Shown here piece after piece: positions 18,585-26,093 of a DNA stretch of 62,844 bases. Position 1 is the first letter of the stretch. Each line of letters opens with the position of its first letter. Origin of the DNA: an uncultured Eubacteriaceae bacterium (GTDB lineage Bacteria > Bacillota > Clostridia > Lachnospirales > CAG-274); assembly GCA_947167715.1 (NCBI GenBank), contig CAMVJD010000014.1:1-62844 (forward strand). The letters run 5' to 3'. The notes below the pieces were generated by a model that searched no databases, was not told the DNA's origin, and saw only the letters and a list, made by a program, of their open reading frames with translations. Position numbers and translations under genes: made by a program.

Positions 18585-19415
18585 CTACTGCTTGTTGCGC
18601 ACGGGTACGCATACAAGGAAATCCGCGGTATCGCCCAATAATTCAACAACATAGGCAGAAACGTCACCGTCCGGAACAAGGCCGTTTTTGTCAAGAAACG
18701 GTAAAATACGTTTTTCAAAGTTTTGTATGGCCTCGGTTTGGGTGGCTATGTCGCCTATTTTCTCCGACGGGAACGAAAGGGTGCCGTATACGCAGGTCTG
18801 GCGCGGATATATCTGTACATATGGGTCGTTTATGATCTCCTCGGGGATATTAAGGCGCTCAATATCCTTTTCCTTTATGGCAAGCGCATTAAGCGGCTTT
18901 ATTATACCCTTTTCAATATCTTCCTTTTTATAAAGGGTGATAAGCTGTACCTCCTCAACATTGTACATAAGGCTGTGCAGCGGCTTTAAACGCCCCTCTT
19001 CCGATAAAAGGCTGTCGCCCTCCGAATAGATAACGTAACGTGTTTTGCGGTTTTCGCGTATCAAAAAACCGTCGCCTATATTGTCAAATGTGTCCAAAAG
19101 CTCTATATTGTCCTTTAACCAATGACGCAGATATTTAAGGCGCCGCATCTCTTCGTCTATAAGGTCAAGCCTGTTTATTGATATTGTCTTTATTTCCTCG
19201 CGGCTGTTGCCCAAAAACATTTCTATATCCTGGTGCGTAAAGCCGGTCTTGCGCAGCAAACGAATCATAGCTATTTTAGGCACATCGCTGCTGTTGTACC
19301 ATCTGTAACCGGATATATCCCTTTCGGGTATTATATACCCCATTTGCTCGTATCGGCGTATAGTATTGGGAGTGACACCAAGTATTTTGGCCAGCGTGTT
19401 TATTTTGTACTTCAT
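18585..19415 (-). CDS. MerR-family transcriptional regulator
   Basis: DNA-binding regulator of 276 residues. The winged helix at the N-terminus is typical: INTLAKILGVTPNTIRRYE, GYR-Y and the FTHQDIEMFLG helix, followed by the dimerising coiled coil (about 75-120) and a larger effector domain (about 120-276) resembling the multidrug-binding regulators BmrR and its kin; the ligand is unknown. I chose ATG 19415, after GGGTGAG; a GTG at 19427 would add four residues. An inverted repeat TCACA-N5-TGTGA (19461-19475) in its promoter region may be its own operator, and part of that sequence recurs ahead of the pilin promoter. Confidence 0.85.
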   Translation of the reverse strand: MKYKINTLAKILGVTPNTIRRYEQMGYIIPERDISGYRWYNSSDVPKIAMIRLLRKTGFTHQDIEMFLGNSREEIKTISINRLDLIDEEMRRLKYLRHWLKDNIELLDTFDNIGDGFLIRENRKTRYVIYSEGDSLLSEEGRLKPLHSLMYNVEEVQLITLYKKEDIEKGIIKPLNALAIKEKDIERLNIPEEIINDPYVQIYPRQTCVYGTLSFPSEKIGDIATQTEAIQNFEKRILPFLDKNGLVPDGDVSAYVVELLGDTADFLVCVPVRNKQ

Positions 19416-19460
19416 TTGCTCACCCACTTTTTATAATTATCTTCGATATATACAATAATA

Positions 19461-19475
19461 TCACATATTTTGTGA
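19461..19475. promoter_or_regulatory. Candidate operator upstream of the MerR-type gene
   Basis: TCACA (19461-19465) and TGTGA (19471-19475) form an inverted repeat. On the minus strand it reads within TTTTCACAAAATATGTGA, which shares TTCACAAAAT with the sequence 18491-18500 upstream of the pilin promoter. Binding by the neighbouring regulator is inference. Confidence 0.35.
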
Positions 19476-19514
19476 AAAGTAAAACTATTTTTATTAATTA
19501 TTATTGTTTAGGTT

Positions 19515-19540
19515 TTTTAAAATGCCGCTGCATTTTAAAA
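19515..19540. repeat. Perfect 11-bp hairpin in the regulator/GH28 gap
   Basis: TTTTAAAATGC (19515-19525), loop CGCT, GCATTTTAAAA (19530-19540). It abuts the GH28 terminator hairpin and shares two bases with it. It could lengthen termination in both directions. Confidence 0.5.
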
Positions 19541-19564
19541 GGCGGGTGCTTGTGCATCCGCCTT
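19539..19564 (-). terminator. Terminator of the GH28 gene
   Basis: AAGGCGGGTGC (19539-19549) pairs with GCATCCGCCTT (19554-19564) over 11 positions with one G-T pair and a TTGT loop. The minus-strand product ends in UUUUAAAA. It lies 7 bp after the stop codon. Confidence 0.8.
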
Positions 19565-19570
19565 GAATTT

Positions 19571-20917
19571 TTATTTTATAACAATATTTTTTGTGTTTTT
19601 CTGCGCAACACATTCGCTGCCGCTGCGGTTAAGCTTGTTTTTGCAGTTGGTAAATACTATGTCCTCGCAGTCCTCCACCTCAAAGGCGGGGCCGTCCGCA
19701 CCTACTACAGTTACATTTGCAAAGCTTATATCCTTGCTGTTTGCGATAAAGAAGCCCTTTTGCTTCATATCCTCAATGCCCGCAAGCATAGCTGGCTTGC
19801 CGGGTATTGCATCATCCGCAAGGGAGATATAGATATTCTCAAAGGTGCAGTCCTCTACAAACTGCTCCGCAAGGCCGTAGAAATAGCCTGCCGCCGCATT
19901 TACCTGCTTGCAGGTCATATTTGCAAAGTGCAGTCTGCGGAATGCAGGGGTCTCGTCGGTGATGGGGTAGGGGTTCTTGTCCCAGACATATTTATCGTCA
20001 CCGCGGGGACCGCAGAAATAGTAAAGGTTTGCAATAAACGGGCAAAGCACGTTTTCCATAACGATATTGTCAACACGGATATCCTCGACAACGCCGCCGC
20101 GGCCTCGTCTTGATTTAAGGCGGATACCTCTGTCCGTGCCCTCAAATACGCAGTTTGAAATGGTTACGTTAATTATGCCGCCGCTCATTTCGCTGCCCAG
20201 CACAACGCCGCCGTGGCCGTGTACCATGGTGCAGTTTGTAATTGTGATATTTTTGCAGGGAACGCGGTCTGCCGTGTCCTCCGTGCCTGCCTTTACGGCG
20301 ATACAGTCATCGCCTACGTCGATATGGCAGTTTGAAATATGCACATTGGTGCAGCTTTCGGGGTCGATACCGTCGGTGTTGGGCGAATCCGAGGGGTTAT
20401 TTATTGTAACATTGTCAATAGTTACGTTGTCACATAAAATTGTGTTTATCGTCCAGCTGGGCGAATTTTTAAGCGTAACATCGCGGATAAGCACATTTTT
20501 GCACTCGTAGGGTGCTATCATCTTGGGACGGGGATATTCGTTTTCCTTTGCGCGGAATATCTTCCACCAAAAAGCGCCCTGACCGTCAAGCGTGCCGCCG
20601 CCGGTAAGTGAAACATTCTCGGCGTTGTCGGCGTTTATGCAGCTTGCATAGCAGTCGCGCTTAACGCCCTCCCAACGGGATGTAACAACGGGAAAATCCT
20701 TTATATCGTTGCTGAAAAGCAGGGTCGCGCCCGATTCAACACGAAGCTCTATATTGCTTGCAAGGAAAATTGCGCCCGTTAAATAGGTGCCTGCGGGTAC
20801 ATAGACCGTACCGCCGCCGTTTGCCCTGCATTTTTCAACGGCCTTTGCGATAGCGTCCGTACAAAGCGTTTTGCCGTCGCCCACAGCGCCGTAATTTAAA
20901 ATGTTTTCAAGAGACAT
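19571..20917 (-). CDS. GH28 polygalacturonase, cytoplasmic
   Basis: Hydrolyses alpha-1,4-galacturonosyl bonds. A 448-residue right-handed beta-helix with the full GH28 active-site set: N180-T-D182-G (NTDG), D203-D204 (GDDC), G-H235-G and R266-L-K268 (the RIK motif with Leu). The N-terminal NYGAVGDGKT strand is typical. There is no signal peptide, so it should work inside the cell on imported oligogalacturonides, probably as an exo-acting enzyme, unlike the secreted PL9 lyases in this window. Starts at ATG 20917 after AAGGAGATGACAGT. No uronate isomerase or transporter genes flank it. Confidence 0.94.
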   Translation of the reverse strand: MSLENILNYGAVGDGKTLCTDAIAKAVEKCRANGGGTVYVPAGTYLTGAIFLASNIELRVESGATLLFSNDIKDFPVVTSRWEGVKRDCYASCINADNAENVSLTGGGTLDGQGAFWWKIFRAKENEYPRPKMIAPYECKNVLIRDVTLKNSPSWTINTILCDNVTIDNVTINNPSDSPNTDGIDPESCTNVHISNCHIDVGDDCIAVKAGTEDTADRVPCKNITITNCTMVHGHGGVVLGSEMSGGIINVTISNCVFEGTDRGIRLKSRRGRGGVVEDIRVDNIVMENVLCPFIANLYYFCGPRGDDKYVWDKNPYPITDETPAFRRLHFANMTCKQVNAAAGYFYGLAEQFVEDCTFENIYISLADDAIPGKPAMLAGIEDMKQKGFFIANSKDISFANVTVVGADGPAFEVEDCEDIVFTNCKNKLNRSGSECVAQKNTKNIVIK

Positions 20918-20977
20918 ACTGTCATCTCCTTTCTGTAAGCGTTCCGATAATTCGGGGATAAAATCGTTTAAAGCTTT

Positions 20978-21436
20978 CTAATTCAAATCGAAATTATCAA
21001 GATATATGGCTATGCTGTTGCTTAAGGCATCATTATCCGTGGGCTCACAGCTGCCATAGTTTATATGGTCATTTCCTTGCGTCCAGCCGCATAAAAATGA
21101 GTGTTCCATACCTTTTTCAACACAAAAATACATTTGTTTTTTGCATTTTGGGTCAAATATCATATATGCACAGTAGCAAAACTGCACATCTTCCGGCTCG
21201 GGGAAGGAGACCTTTATTATAATGACTTCCTTTGAGTATTGCATTACTTCAACGCCGAACATATCAAGTGTGTAGGGATTTTCAATTTTAAAATGCTCCA
21301 GTACCTCTTTAAGCCCGCTGTATAATATACTTGCACCCTGTGCCGAAAGGGCATTTACAAACTTTACCTTGTCCTCGTAAAAGGTTTGCGGTATCAGCTT
21401 GTGCTGAAAATAATAATATGCGCCTTTTAAGTCCAT
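20978..21436 (-). CDS. Hypothetical protein, 152 residues
   Basis: Soluble protein of unknown family starting at ATG 21436 after AAAGGAGTTGTATT. It has several aromatic and Cys residues and an acidic C-terminus (…DNFDLN). The pattern of alternating strands around residues 60-125 (EVIIIKVSFPEPEDVQFCYC) suggests a small alpha-beta fold. No membrane segment or signal peptide. It lies 60 bp upstream of the GH28 start on the same strand and could be cotranscribed with it. Confidence 0.65.
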   Translation of the reverse strand: MDLKGAYYYFQHKLIPQTFYEDKVKFVNALSAQGASILYSGLKEVLEHFKIENPYTLDMFGVEVMQYSKEVIIIKVSFPEPEDVQFCYCAYMIFDPKCKKQMYFCVEKGMEHSFLCGWTQGNDHINYGSCEPTDNDALSNSIAIYLDNFDLN

Positions 21437-21489
21437 AATACAACTCCTTTCCCACGCATAAGTTTAATAGCTTGCTGCGTTTTGTAAAT

Positions 21490-21870
21490 TTATTTTTGTT
21501 CTGTACGCCGGTTTATTTCTGTTGAAATAACCTCGCATACTTCTTTAAAATTAAAAGTGATCTGCGGATTTGTAAACCTTAAAACTTTTATGCCATTCGC
21601 TTCAAAAACTTCTGTTCGTTTTTGGTCATACTCAATTCCCTTATCCGAATAATGCTGTGAACCGTCAAGTTCTATTACCAATTTGGCTTTGGCGCAGTAA
21701 AAATCCGCAATATAGTTGTTTATAGTACGCTGCTTATAAAATTTTATAGGATAGTCTTTTAAAAACAAATACCATAGCTTACGCTCTTGCTCGGTCATAT
21801 TGCGGCGCAGATTTTTTGCGTTTTGTTTGTTTTTGCCGTTGTAAATAAAACTGTTGTAACAATCGGTCAA
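21490..21870 (-). CDS. DUF559 (Vsr-like endonuclease fold) protein
   Basis: A 126-residue protein of the DUF559 family, which shares the fold of very-short-patch repair endonucleases. The diagnostic blocks are NAKNLRRNMTEQERKLW, ADFYCAKAKLVIELDGSQH (the acidic E-x-D-x-x-H catalytic-type site) and VLRFTNPQI. The probable start is TTG 21870 because the conserved NAKNLRR block lies before the first internal ATG (21798). Members are scattered in genomes, often beside repeats; their true role is not established. It sits next to the palindromic element at 21991-22198. Confidence 0.85.
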   Translation of the reverse strand: MTDCYNSFIYNGKNKQNAKNLRRNMTEQERKLWYLFLKDYPIKFYKQRTINNYIADFYCAKAKLVIELDGSQHYSDKGIEYDQKRTEVFEANGIKVLRFTNPQITFNFKEVCEVISTEINRRTEQK

Positions 21871-21990
21871 TTAAAACACCGCCTTTGGGTCGTATATGCA
21901 GAAACATATATCATCTCCCTTTCGCTGCGGCGGCTGAGGAGTTTTAGTGTTTGTCTGCATTTCAAAAAGAAACAACGTTTTCGTGTATCC

Positions 21991-22198
21991 GTAAACCTCT
22001 CCACCAAACTGCGTTTGGTCCCCCTCCCCTAAAAAAGGGGAGGCGCGTTCGCTGGCGCTCACTTGGCTAATGCAACGATATCGCTTATTGAAAAAATCTT
22101 TTTTATTCAAGTTTTCTCGCATAAAGTAAGCGTTGCATTAGACTCGGCTCCCCTTTCTCAGGGGAGCTGTCAAGCGTAAGCTTGACTGAGGGGTTTAC
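21991..22198. repeat. 208-bp palindromic repeat element with nested hairpins
   Basis: The 351-bp gap 21871-22221 holds no gene but this element. Ends are GTAAACC(T/C)CTC inverted copies. Left arm: ACCAAAC-tgc-GTTTGGT (22003-22019) and CCTCCCCT-N5-AGGGGAGG (22023-22043). Right arm: GCTCCCCT-N5-AGGGGAGC (22147-22167) and GTCAAGC-gtaa-GCTTGAC (22169-22186). The centre is bounded by CTAATGCAACG (22057-22067) and CGTTGCATTAG (22131-22141). Both arms thus have the same two-hairpin plan with diverged but still pairing sequence. It resembles dispersed palindromic repeats common in gut Clostridia (from memory). Only one copy is in this window. Confidence 0.8.
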
Positions 22199-22221
22199 GC
22201 AAAAATATCAAAAATCAAACT

Positions 22222-22755
22222 TTAGTCATCCTCGGAAAAAGTGTTGACACTCATACGATAGGGCTTATTTTTATCGGCATTGGATCTTACCACAACGATA
22301 CAATCGGGGAGAGCATTGGGGCTTGTGTCACCGTTTTCAAGAAATGCTCCGGGTTCCTCGTCCCAGGCGATAAGATATACCTTTATGCTATAATATCCCT
22401 CGGGCAAGTCAACGATAATCGCTTCATCGGAGCGTACCTTTGAATCGATGTAGTCTATGCCGGACAAAACGGTTTTGCCATTTGCGTGAAATAAATATTC
22501 ATCGGATTTTACGATGATATATTTACTTTCTCTTTCGTCAAGTTCCTCGTCGATCTTCAGTGTAAACCCGAAAAATCCGTCCTGATGGAAATATACGGGA
22601 GTAAAGGATGCGTTTTTAATTTGTGTTTCAATATCCTTATCTTCAACAAATAATGGCTCCCATTTGTCGTAGTCATCTATTTGGGCGTAAGTGCTGTAGT
22701 CCCATACCGCAAACATTCCGCTGTCGGTTATAAGGTTTTTAGAATATTTTGACAT
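22222..22755 (-). CDS. Hypothetical protein, 177 residues
   Basis: Acidic soluble protein with no recognised family, starting at ATG 22755 after AGGAGATAAAGAAT. It reads as a beta-rich domain (alternating strands at 60-160, e.g. YYSIKVYLIAWDE) without signal peptide. It follows glyA by 15 bp on the same strand and is likely its operon partner, though nothing in it points to folate or serine metabolism. The palindromic repeat lies 24 bp after its stop codon. Confidence 0.65.
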   Translation of the reverse strand: MSKYSKNLITDSGMFAVWDYSTYAQIDDYDKWEPLFVEDKDIETQIKNASFTPVYFHQDGFFGFTLKIDEELDERESKYIIVKSDEYLFHANGKTVLSGIDYIDSKVRSDEAIIVDLPEGYYSIKVYLIAWDEEPGAFLENGDTSPNALPDCIVVVRSNADKNKPYRMSVNTFSEDD

Positions 22756-22770
22756 ATTCTTTATCTCCTA

Positions 22771-24009
22771 TCAATAAAGGGGATATTTTGCAACTATCTT
22801 AGCCACTCTCTCTTTAGCCTCGGCCTTATTGCCCTCAAAATCTCTTGCGACCATACCGATGACCTTAGCTATCTCAACCATATCCTCTTCTACCATGCCG
22901 CGGCTTGTTGCAGCGGGTGTACCTAAACGAACACCGCTTGTAACTGCGGGCTTTTCGGGGTCAAAGGGGATAGCGTTTTTGTTGCAGGTGATATTTACCT
23001 CGTCAAGGCGTGTTTCAAGCTCCTTGCCCGTGATATTCATGGGACGAAGGTCAACAAGCATAAGGTGGTTGTCCGTACCGCCCGAAACGATATTGAAGCC
23101 TTCTTTTACAAGCTGGTCGGAAAGTGCCTTTGCGTTTTTAACTATCTGCTGTGCGTAAGCCTTGAATTCGGGCTGGAGAGCCTCCTTGAAGCAAACAGCC
23201 TTTGCGGAGATAACGTGCATAAGAGGGCCGCCCTGGATACCGGGGAATACAGCCTTGTTTATCTTCTTTGCAAGCTCCTCGTCGTTTGTAAGGATAAGAC
23301 CGCCTCTGGGGCCTCTTAATGTCTTGTGAGTTGTCGTTGTAACAACATCCGCATAGGGAACGGGCGAGGGGTGAAGACCTGCCGCAACAAGACCTGCGAT
23401 GTGCGCCATATCTACCATAAAGTAAGCGCCGACTTCCTTTGCAATCTCGGAGAATTTTGCAAAATCTATTGTTCTGGAGTAAGCGGAAGCACCCGCAAGG
23501 ATAAGCTTGGGCTTGCACTCAAGTGCGATGCGGCGTACCTCGTCATAATCTATTGTGCCTGTTTCCTCGCTTACACCATAGGGAACCACGTTAAAATATT
23601 TACCGCTCATATTTACCTTGCTGCCGTGTGAAAGGTGGCCGCCGTGTGCAAGGTTCATACCCATATAGGTGTCGCCGGGCTGCATAAGCGCAAAGAATAC
23701 CGCCATATTTGCCTGTGCGCCCGAGTGGGGCTGAACGTTTGCAAACTTGCTGCCGAAAAGCTCGCAAGCGCGGTCAATGGCAAGGTTCTCCGCAATATCT
23801 ACCTTCTGGCAGCCGCCGTAGTAGCGCTTGCCGGGGTAGCCCTCTGCGTATTTGTTTGTCATAGGCGAGCCCATAGCCGCCATAACTGCCTTTGATACAA
23901 AGTTTTCCGATGCAATAAGCTCTATATTGCTGCGCTGACGATCAAGCTCCGCAAGGATAGCCTCTGCGATCTCCGGATCGACGTTTTTTACTGTTTCAAT
24001 GTCATACAT
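22771..24009 (-). CDS. glyA: Serine hydroxymethyltransferase
   Basis: PLP enzyme interconverting serine plus tetrahydrofolate and glycine plus methylene-tetrahydrofolate; the main source of one-carbon units. The 412-residue chain shows [19 protein letters not shown], the Asp-His pair in VDMAHIAGL and the PLP lysine K229 in [14 protein letters not shown]. Starts at ATG 24009 after CGGAGGTACATA. It has its own consensus promoter (24052-24080), so it is separable from the MoxR/DUF58 operon upstream. Confidence 0.97.
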   Translation of the reverse strand: MYDIETVKNVDPEIAEAILAELDRQRSNIELIASENFVSKAVMAAMGSPMTNKYAEGYPGKRYYGGCQKVDIAENLAIDRACELFGSKFANVQPHSGAQANMAVFFALMQPGDTYMGMNLAHGGHLSHGSKVNMSGKYFNVVPYGVSEETGTIDYDEVRRIALECKPKLILAGASAYSRTIDFAKFSEIAKEVGAYFMVDMAHIAGLVAAGLHPSPVPYADVVTTTTHKTLRGPRGGLILTNDEELAKKINKAVFPGIQGGPLMHVISAKAVCFKEALQPEFKAYAQQIVKNAKALSDQLVKEGFNIVSGGTDNHLMLVDLRPMNITGKELETRLDEVNITCNKNAIPFDPEKPAVTSGVRLGTPAATSRGMVEEDMVEIAKVIGMVARDFEGNKAEAKERVAKIVAKYPLY

Positions 24010-24051
24010 ATTATGTACCTCCGATGTGAAAAATTAATTACAGTTACTTCT

Positions 24052-24080
24052 ATTTTATTATAAATTGCGCGTTATGTCAA
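24052..24080 (-). promoter_or_regulatory. Promoter of glyA
   Basis: On the minus strand TTGACA (24075-24080), 17 bp, TAAAAT (24052-24057), in the 88-bp gap after the DUF58 gene. Confidence 0.8.
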
Positions 24081-24097
24081 GTTTTGCGGATAAAATT

Positions 24098-24943
24098 TTA
24101 GCTCTGTGCCGTAAGCTCCCTTATTATTTTCATAACATGGGTATCGGTGACGGCAAGGTAAAACCTGCCCTGCGCCTTTTTGGCGGCATTTGCGATATCG
24201 GCAAGGTGCTTGTCAAGGGCATCCTTATAGCGTTTAAGGGCGTTTTTATCAAGTATCACCGCCATTTGCTTTTGGTTTTCGCTGTCCTCGAGCGTGGCAT
24301 CTTCGCCCGCCTCGGGGGTCATTTCGGTCTTATCCAAAAGCGTTACGGCGTGCAGCTTTTGCCGTTTGTATGCAAGCAGCTTAAAAAGCTCGGTCTTGTT
24401 GTCGTCGGTGAAAAAATCGGATATAAAAATACAGCTGCCCTGGCGTAAATTAAGCGCCTTTGTGCTGTTTAAAAGGCTTTTTTCGCCCGAAAACTCTATG
24501 TTTTCAAGGTAATCCACGGCGCGGCCTATCATATTTGGCGAGGTCAGGTCGGTAAGCGGTGTGCCGTCAAGCGCGTAAATATTTACCCTGTCCATATTAA
24601 GCATAAACATATAGCAAAGACAGGCACTTAAAAGCTTTGCATAAAGCCCCTTTTCGCCAAAGCCGAGAGAGCCGCTGGTGTCTATAACGATATTTACATT
24701 TGCCTGACGCTCCTCGCTGAAAAGCTTTATAAACAGCTTGTCAAGGCGCCCGTAGCTTTTCCAGTCGATATTTTTAATGCTGTCGCCGGGAACGTAGTTT
24801 CTGAAATCGGAAAATTCCACACTTTGACCCTTTGCACGGGACTTTCTGCGGCCGCCCGCCGTGGTGGTCTCACTTTTCAGCTGTAGGGTCAGCCTTTTAA
24901 GACTTCCCATAAGCTCGGATGTAAACGCTTCGCGTAATGTCAT
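24098..24943 (-). CDS. DUF58 domain protein
   Basis: Companion of MoxR ATPases. The 281-residue protein has the DUF58 signature GDSIKNIDWKSYGRLDKLFIK (written here from G53 on; key residues are the D-x-x-x-I-D-W block and R/K-rich strand) and a von Willebrand A-like region with a DTSGS metal site (D-x-S-x-S). There is no transmembrane segment, so it is the short cytosolic version. MoxR-DUF58 pairs are thought to act as chaperones for assembling membrane or metal-dependent complexes; the client is unknown here. Starts at ATG 24943, 3 bp after the lipoprotein gene. Confidence 0.85.
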   Translation of the reverse strand: MTLREAFTSELMGSLKRLTLQLKSETTTAGGRRKSRAKGQSVEFSDFRNYVPGDSIKNIDWKSYGRLDKLFIKLFSEERQANVNIVIDTSGSLGFGEKGLYAKLLSACLCYMFMLNMDRVNIYALDGTPLTDLTSPNMIGRAVDYLENIEFSGEKSLLNSTKALNLRQGSCIFISDFFTDDNKTELFKLLAYKRQKLHAVTLLDKTEMTPEAGEDATLEDSENQKQMAVILDKNALKRYKDALDKHLADIANAAKKAQGRFYLAVTDTHVMKIIRELTAQS

Positions 24944-24946
24944 AAT

Positions 24947-25462
24947 TTAAACCTCCGGTATCGGTTCTATATGTATCTCGCCGTTTGTAAGGTAATACTT
25001 ATTTGTGCTGTCGCCGTAGAAATATATATGTACGGTAAAGCCTTTTTCGGAAAAGGCCTGCATTACGGCGGTTTTTTCGTCCTCGGTAAAGGGGGCGGCG
25101 CCGTCAGGCGGGGTAAGGGAAACATTGAAATTTCCGCTTTTGAATAATTCGTAGCCCTCCTCGTAAGCGACCTCGGGGTCGCCGTTTGGCTCGGCAAATT
25201 CCTTATCCTCGGGGGCATCCTTTTTTATGCTTATCTCTATATCGCCGTTTCGGTCGGGGAGTGCGGCGTTTATAATGTTTTCGGAGTGAAACATATATAT
25301 GGTGTGCATAGCGCTTTGCTCAAATTTTTGTTGGCGCTCCGCCTTTGCCCTGTTTGCAGCGCCTATTTGCTCGATAAGCTCGTCGTGAGAGGGCTTGTCC
25401 TCGCCGCAGCCCACACAAAGGGCAAATATAAAACAGGATATAAGGGTCAATATTTTTTTCAT
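24947..25462 (-). CDS. Lipoprotein of the MoxR-DUF58 operon
   Basis: A 171-residue secreted lipoprotein: signal peptide with lipobox L-C-V-G-C19. The rest has charged helices and a C-terminal domain (about 110-171) with FTVHIYFYGDS and YYLTNGEIHIEP, unknown in family. The true start is ATG 25462, after AAAGGAGCGAACAAA; the frame stays open for 53 codons upstream but these run through the inverted-repeat element and are not protein-coding. It lies between the DUF3592 and DUF58 genes. Confidence 0.75.
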   Translation of the reverse strand: MKKILTLISCFIFALCVGCGEDKPSHDELIEQIGAANRAKAERQQKFEQSAMHTIYMFHSENIINAALPDRNGDIEISIKKDAPEDKEFAEPNGDPEVAYEEGYELFKSGNFNVSLTPPDGAAPFTEDEKTAVMQAFSEKGFTVHIYFYGDSTNKYYLTNGEIHIEPIPEV

Positions 25463-25489
25463 TTTGTTCGCTCCTTTTGTGGGTTGAGG

Positions 25490-25650
25490 AGGATAGATTT
25501 CAATTTGACGGGGTGTTGTTGTGAAACGAGGCAACGGAACGACACATAGGTCGTTCCCTACAAAATGGTGATATGTTAGATCATTTGTTGTAGGGACGGA
25601 CCTATGTGTCCGTCCGCTCAAAATCCTCTCGTCAAATTGAAATTTATCTC
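25490..25650. repeat. MITE-like inverted-repeat element, copy 1 (complete)
   Basis: About 161 bp with terminal inverted repeats (25490-25509 against 25631-25650, 17 of 20 matching). Inside are two perfect 8-bp hairpins: GGAACGAC-ACATAG-GTCGTTCC (25536-25557) and GGACGGAC-CTATGT-GTCCGTCC (25594-25615). The two loops are complements, so the halves are diverged inverted copies whose stems changed on both sides together. No gene inside. It lies upstream of the lipoprotein start and within the MoxR operon. A shortened copy is at 50364-50468. Confidence 0.85.
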
Positions 25651-25676
25651 TCTGTATCCCCTAAACCAACGGCTCC

Positions 25677-26084
25677 TTATGCTCCGGGGTCCACTATAAG
25701 AATAAGCACCCCCACAAGCAGCTGAACGGCCGCCAAGGCATAAAGAACATCCAGATAATCGGGGCGGCTTACCATTATCGAGGGTTTGTTTTTTAGGTAA
25801 TGGACGTATATGATGTCGCCCGCCTCCGCATCGGCGGAATAATTTTTGATAGCTCCGTGGTAGATCGTATCATTTACGCTGTAGGCTACGTTTATGTCCA
25901 TTTTGTTGGGATGCAGTGCCGAGTGGCCGGGGTATGCATCAACTATAACGGCGCGGGTCTTGACTGCGCTGTTTTGTATATGCAGCCAGTTGTTGTTTTC
26001 CGTAAGCGCCAGGGATGCGGTAAGCAACGAGCCTATTATAAGTACGATGCCTATTATAAGGTTTCTGAAATGTTCGGGTGACAT
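25677..26084 (-). CDS. DUF3592-type membrane protein
   Basis: A 135-residue protein with a hydrophobic helix at each end (about 8-28 and 110-130) and a central beta domain, the plan of DUF3592: TRAVIVDAYPGHS, NVAYSVNDTIYHG and GDIIYVHYLKNKPSI. The central domain should face outside. It starts 9 bp after moxR (ATG 26084, GGAGAG site), so it belongs to the same transcript. A second DUF3592-type protein is encoded at 52181-52624. Function of the family is unknown. Confidence 0.72.
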   Translation of the reverse strand: MSPEHFRNLIIGIVLIIGSLLTASLALTENNNWLHIQNSAVKTRAVIVDAYPGHSALHPNKMDINVAYSVNDTIYHGAIKNYSADAEAGDIIYVHYLKNKPSIMVSRPDYLDVLYALAAVQLLVGVLILIVDPGA

Positions 26085-26093
26085 AGGCTCTCC

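Noticed and set aside
25463..25621. Open frame extending the lipoprotein upstream by 53 codons
   Set aside because: It runs through the inverted-repeat element; a good ribosome site and signal peptide begin at ATG 25462.
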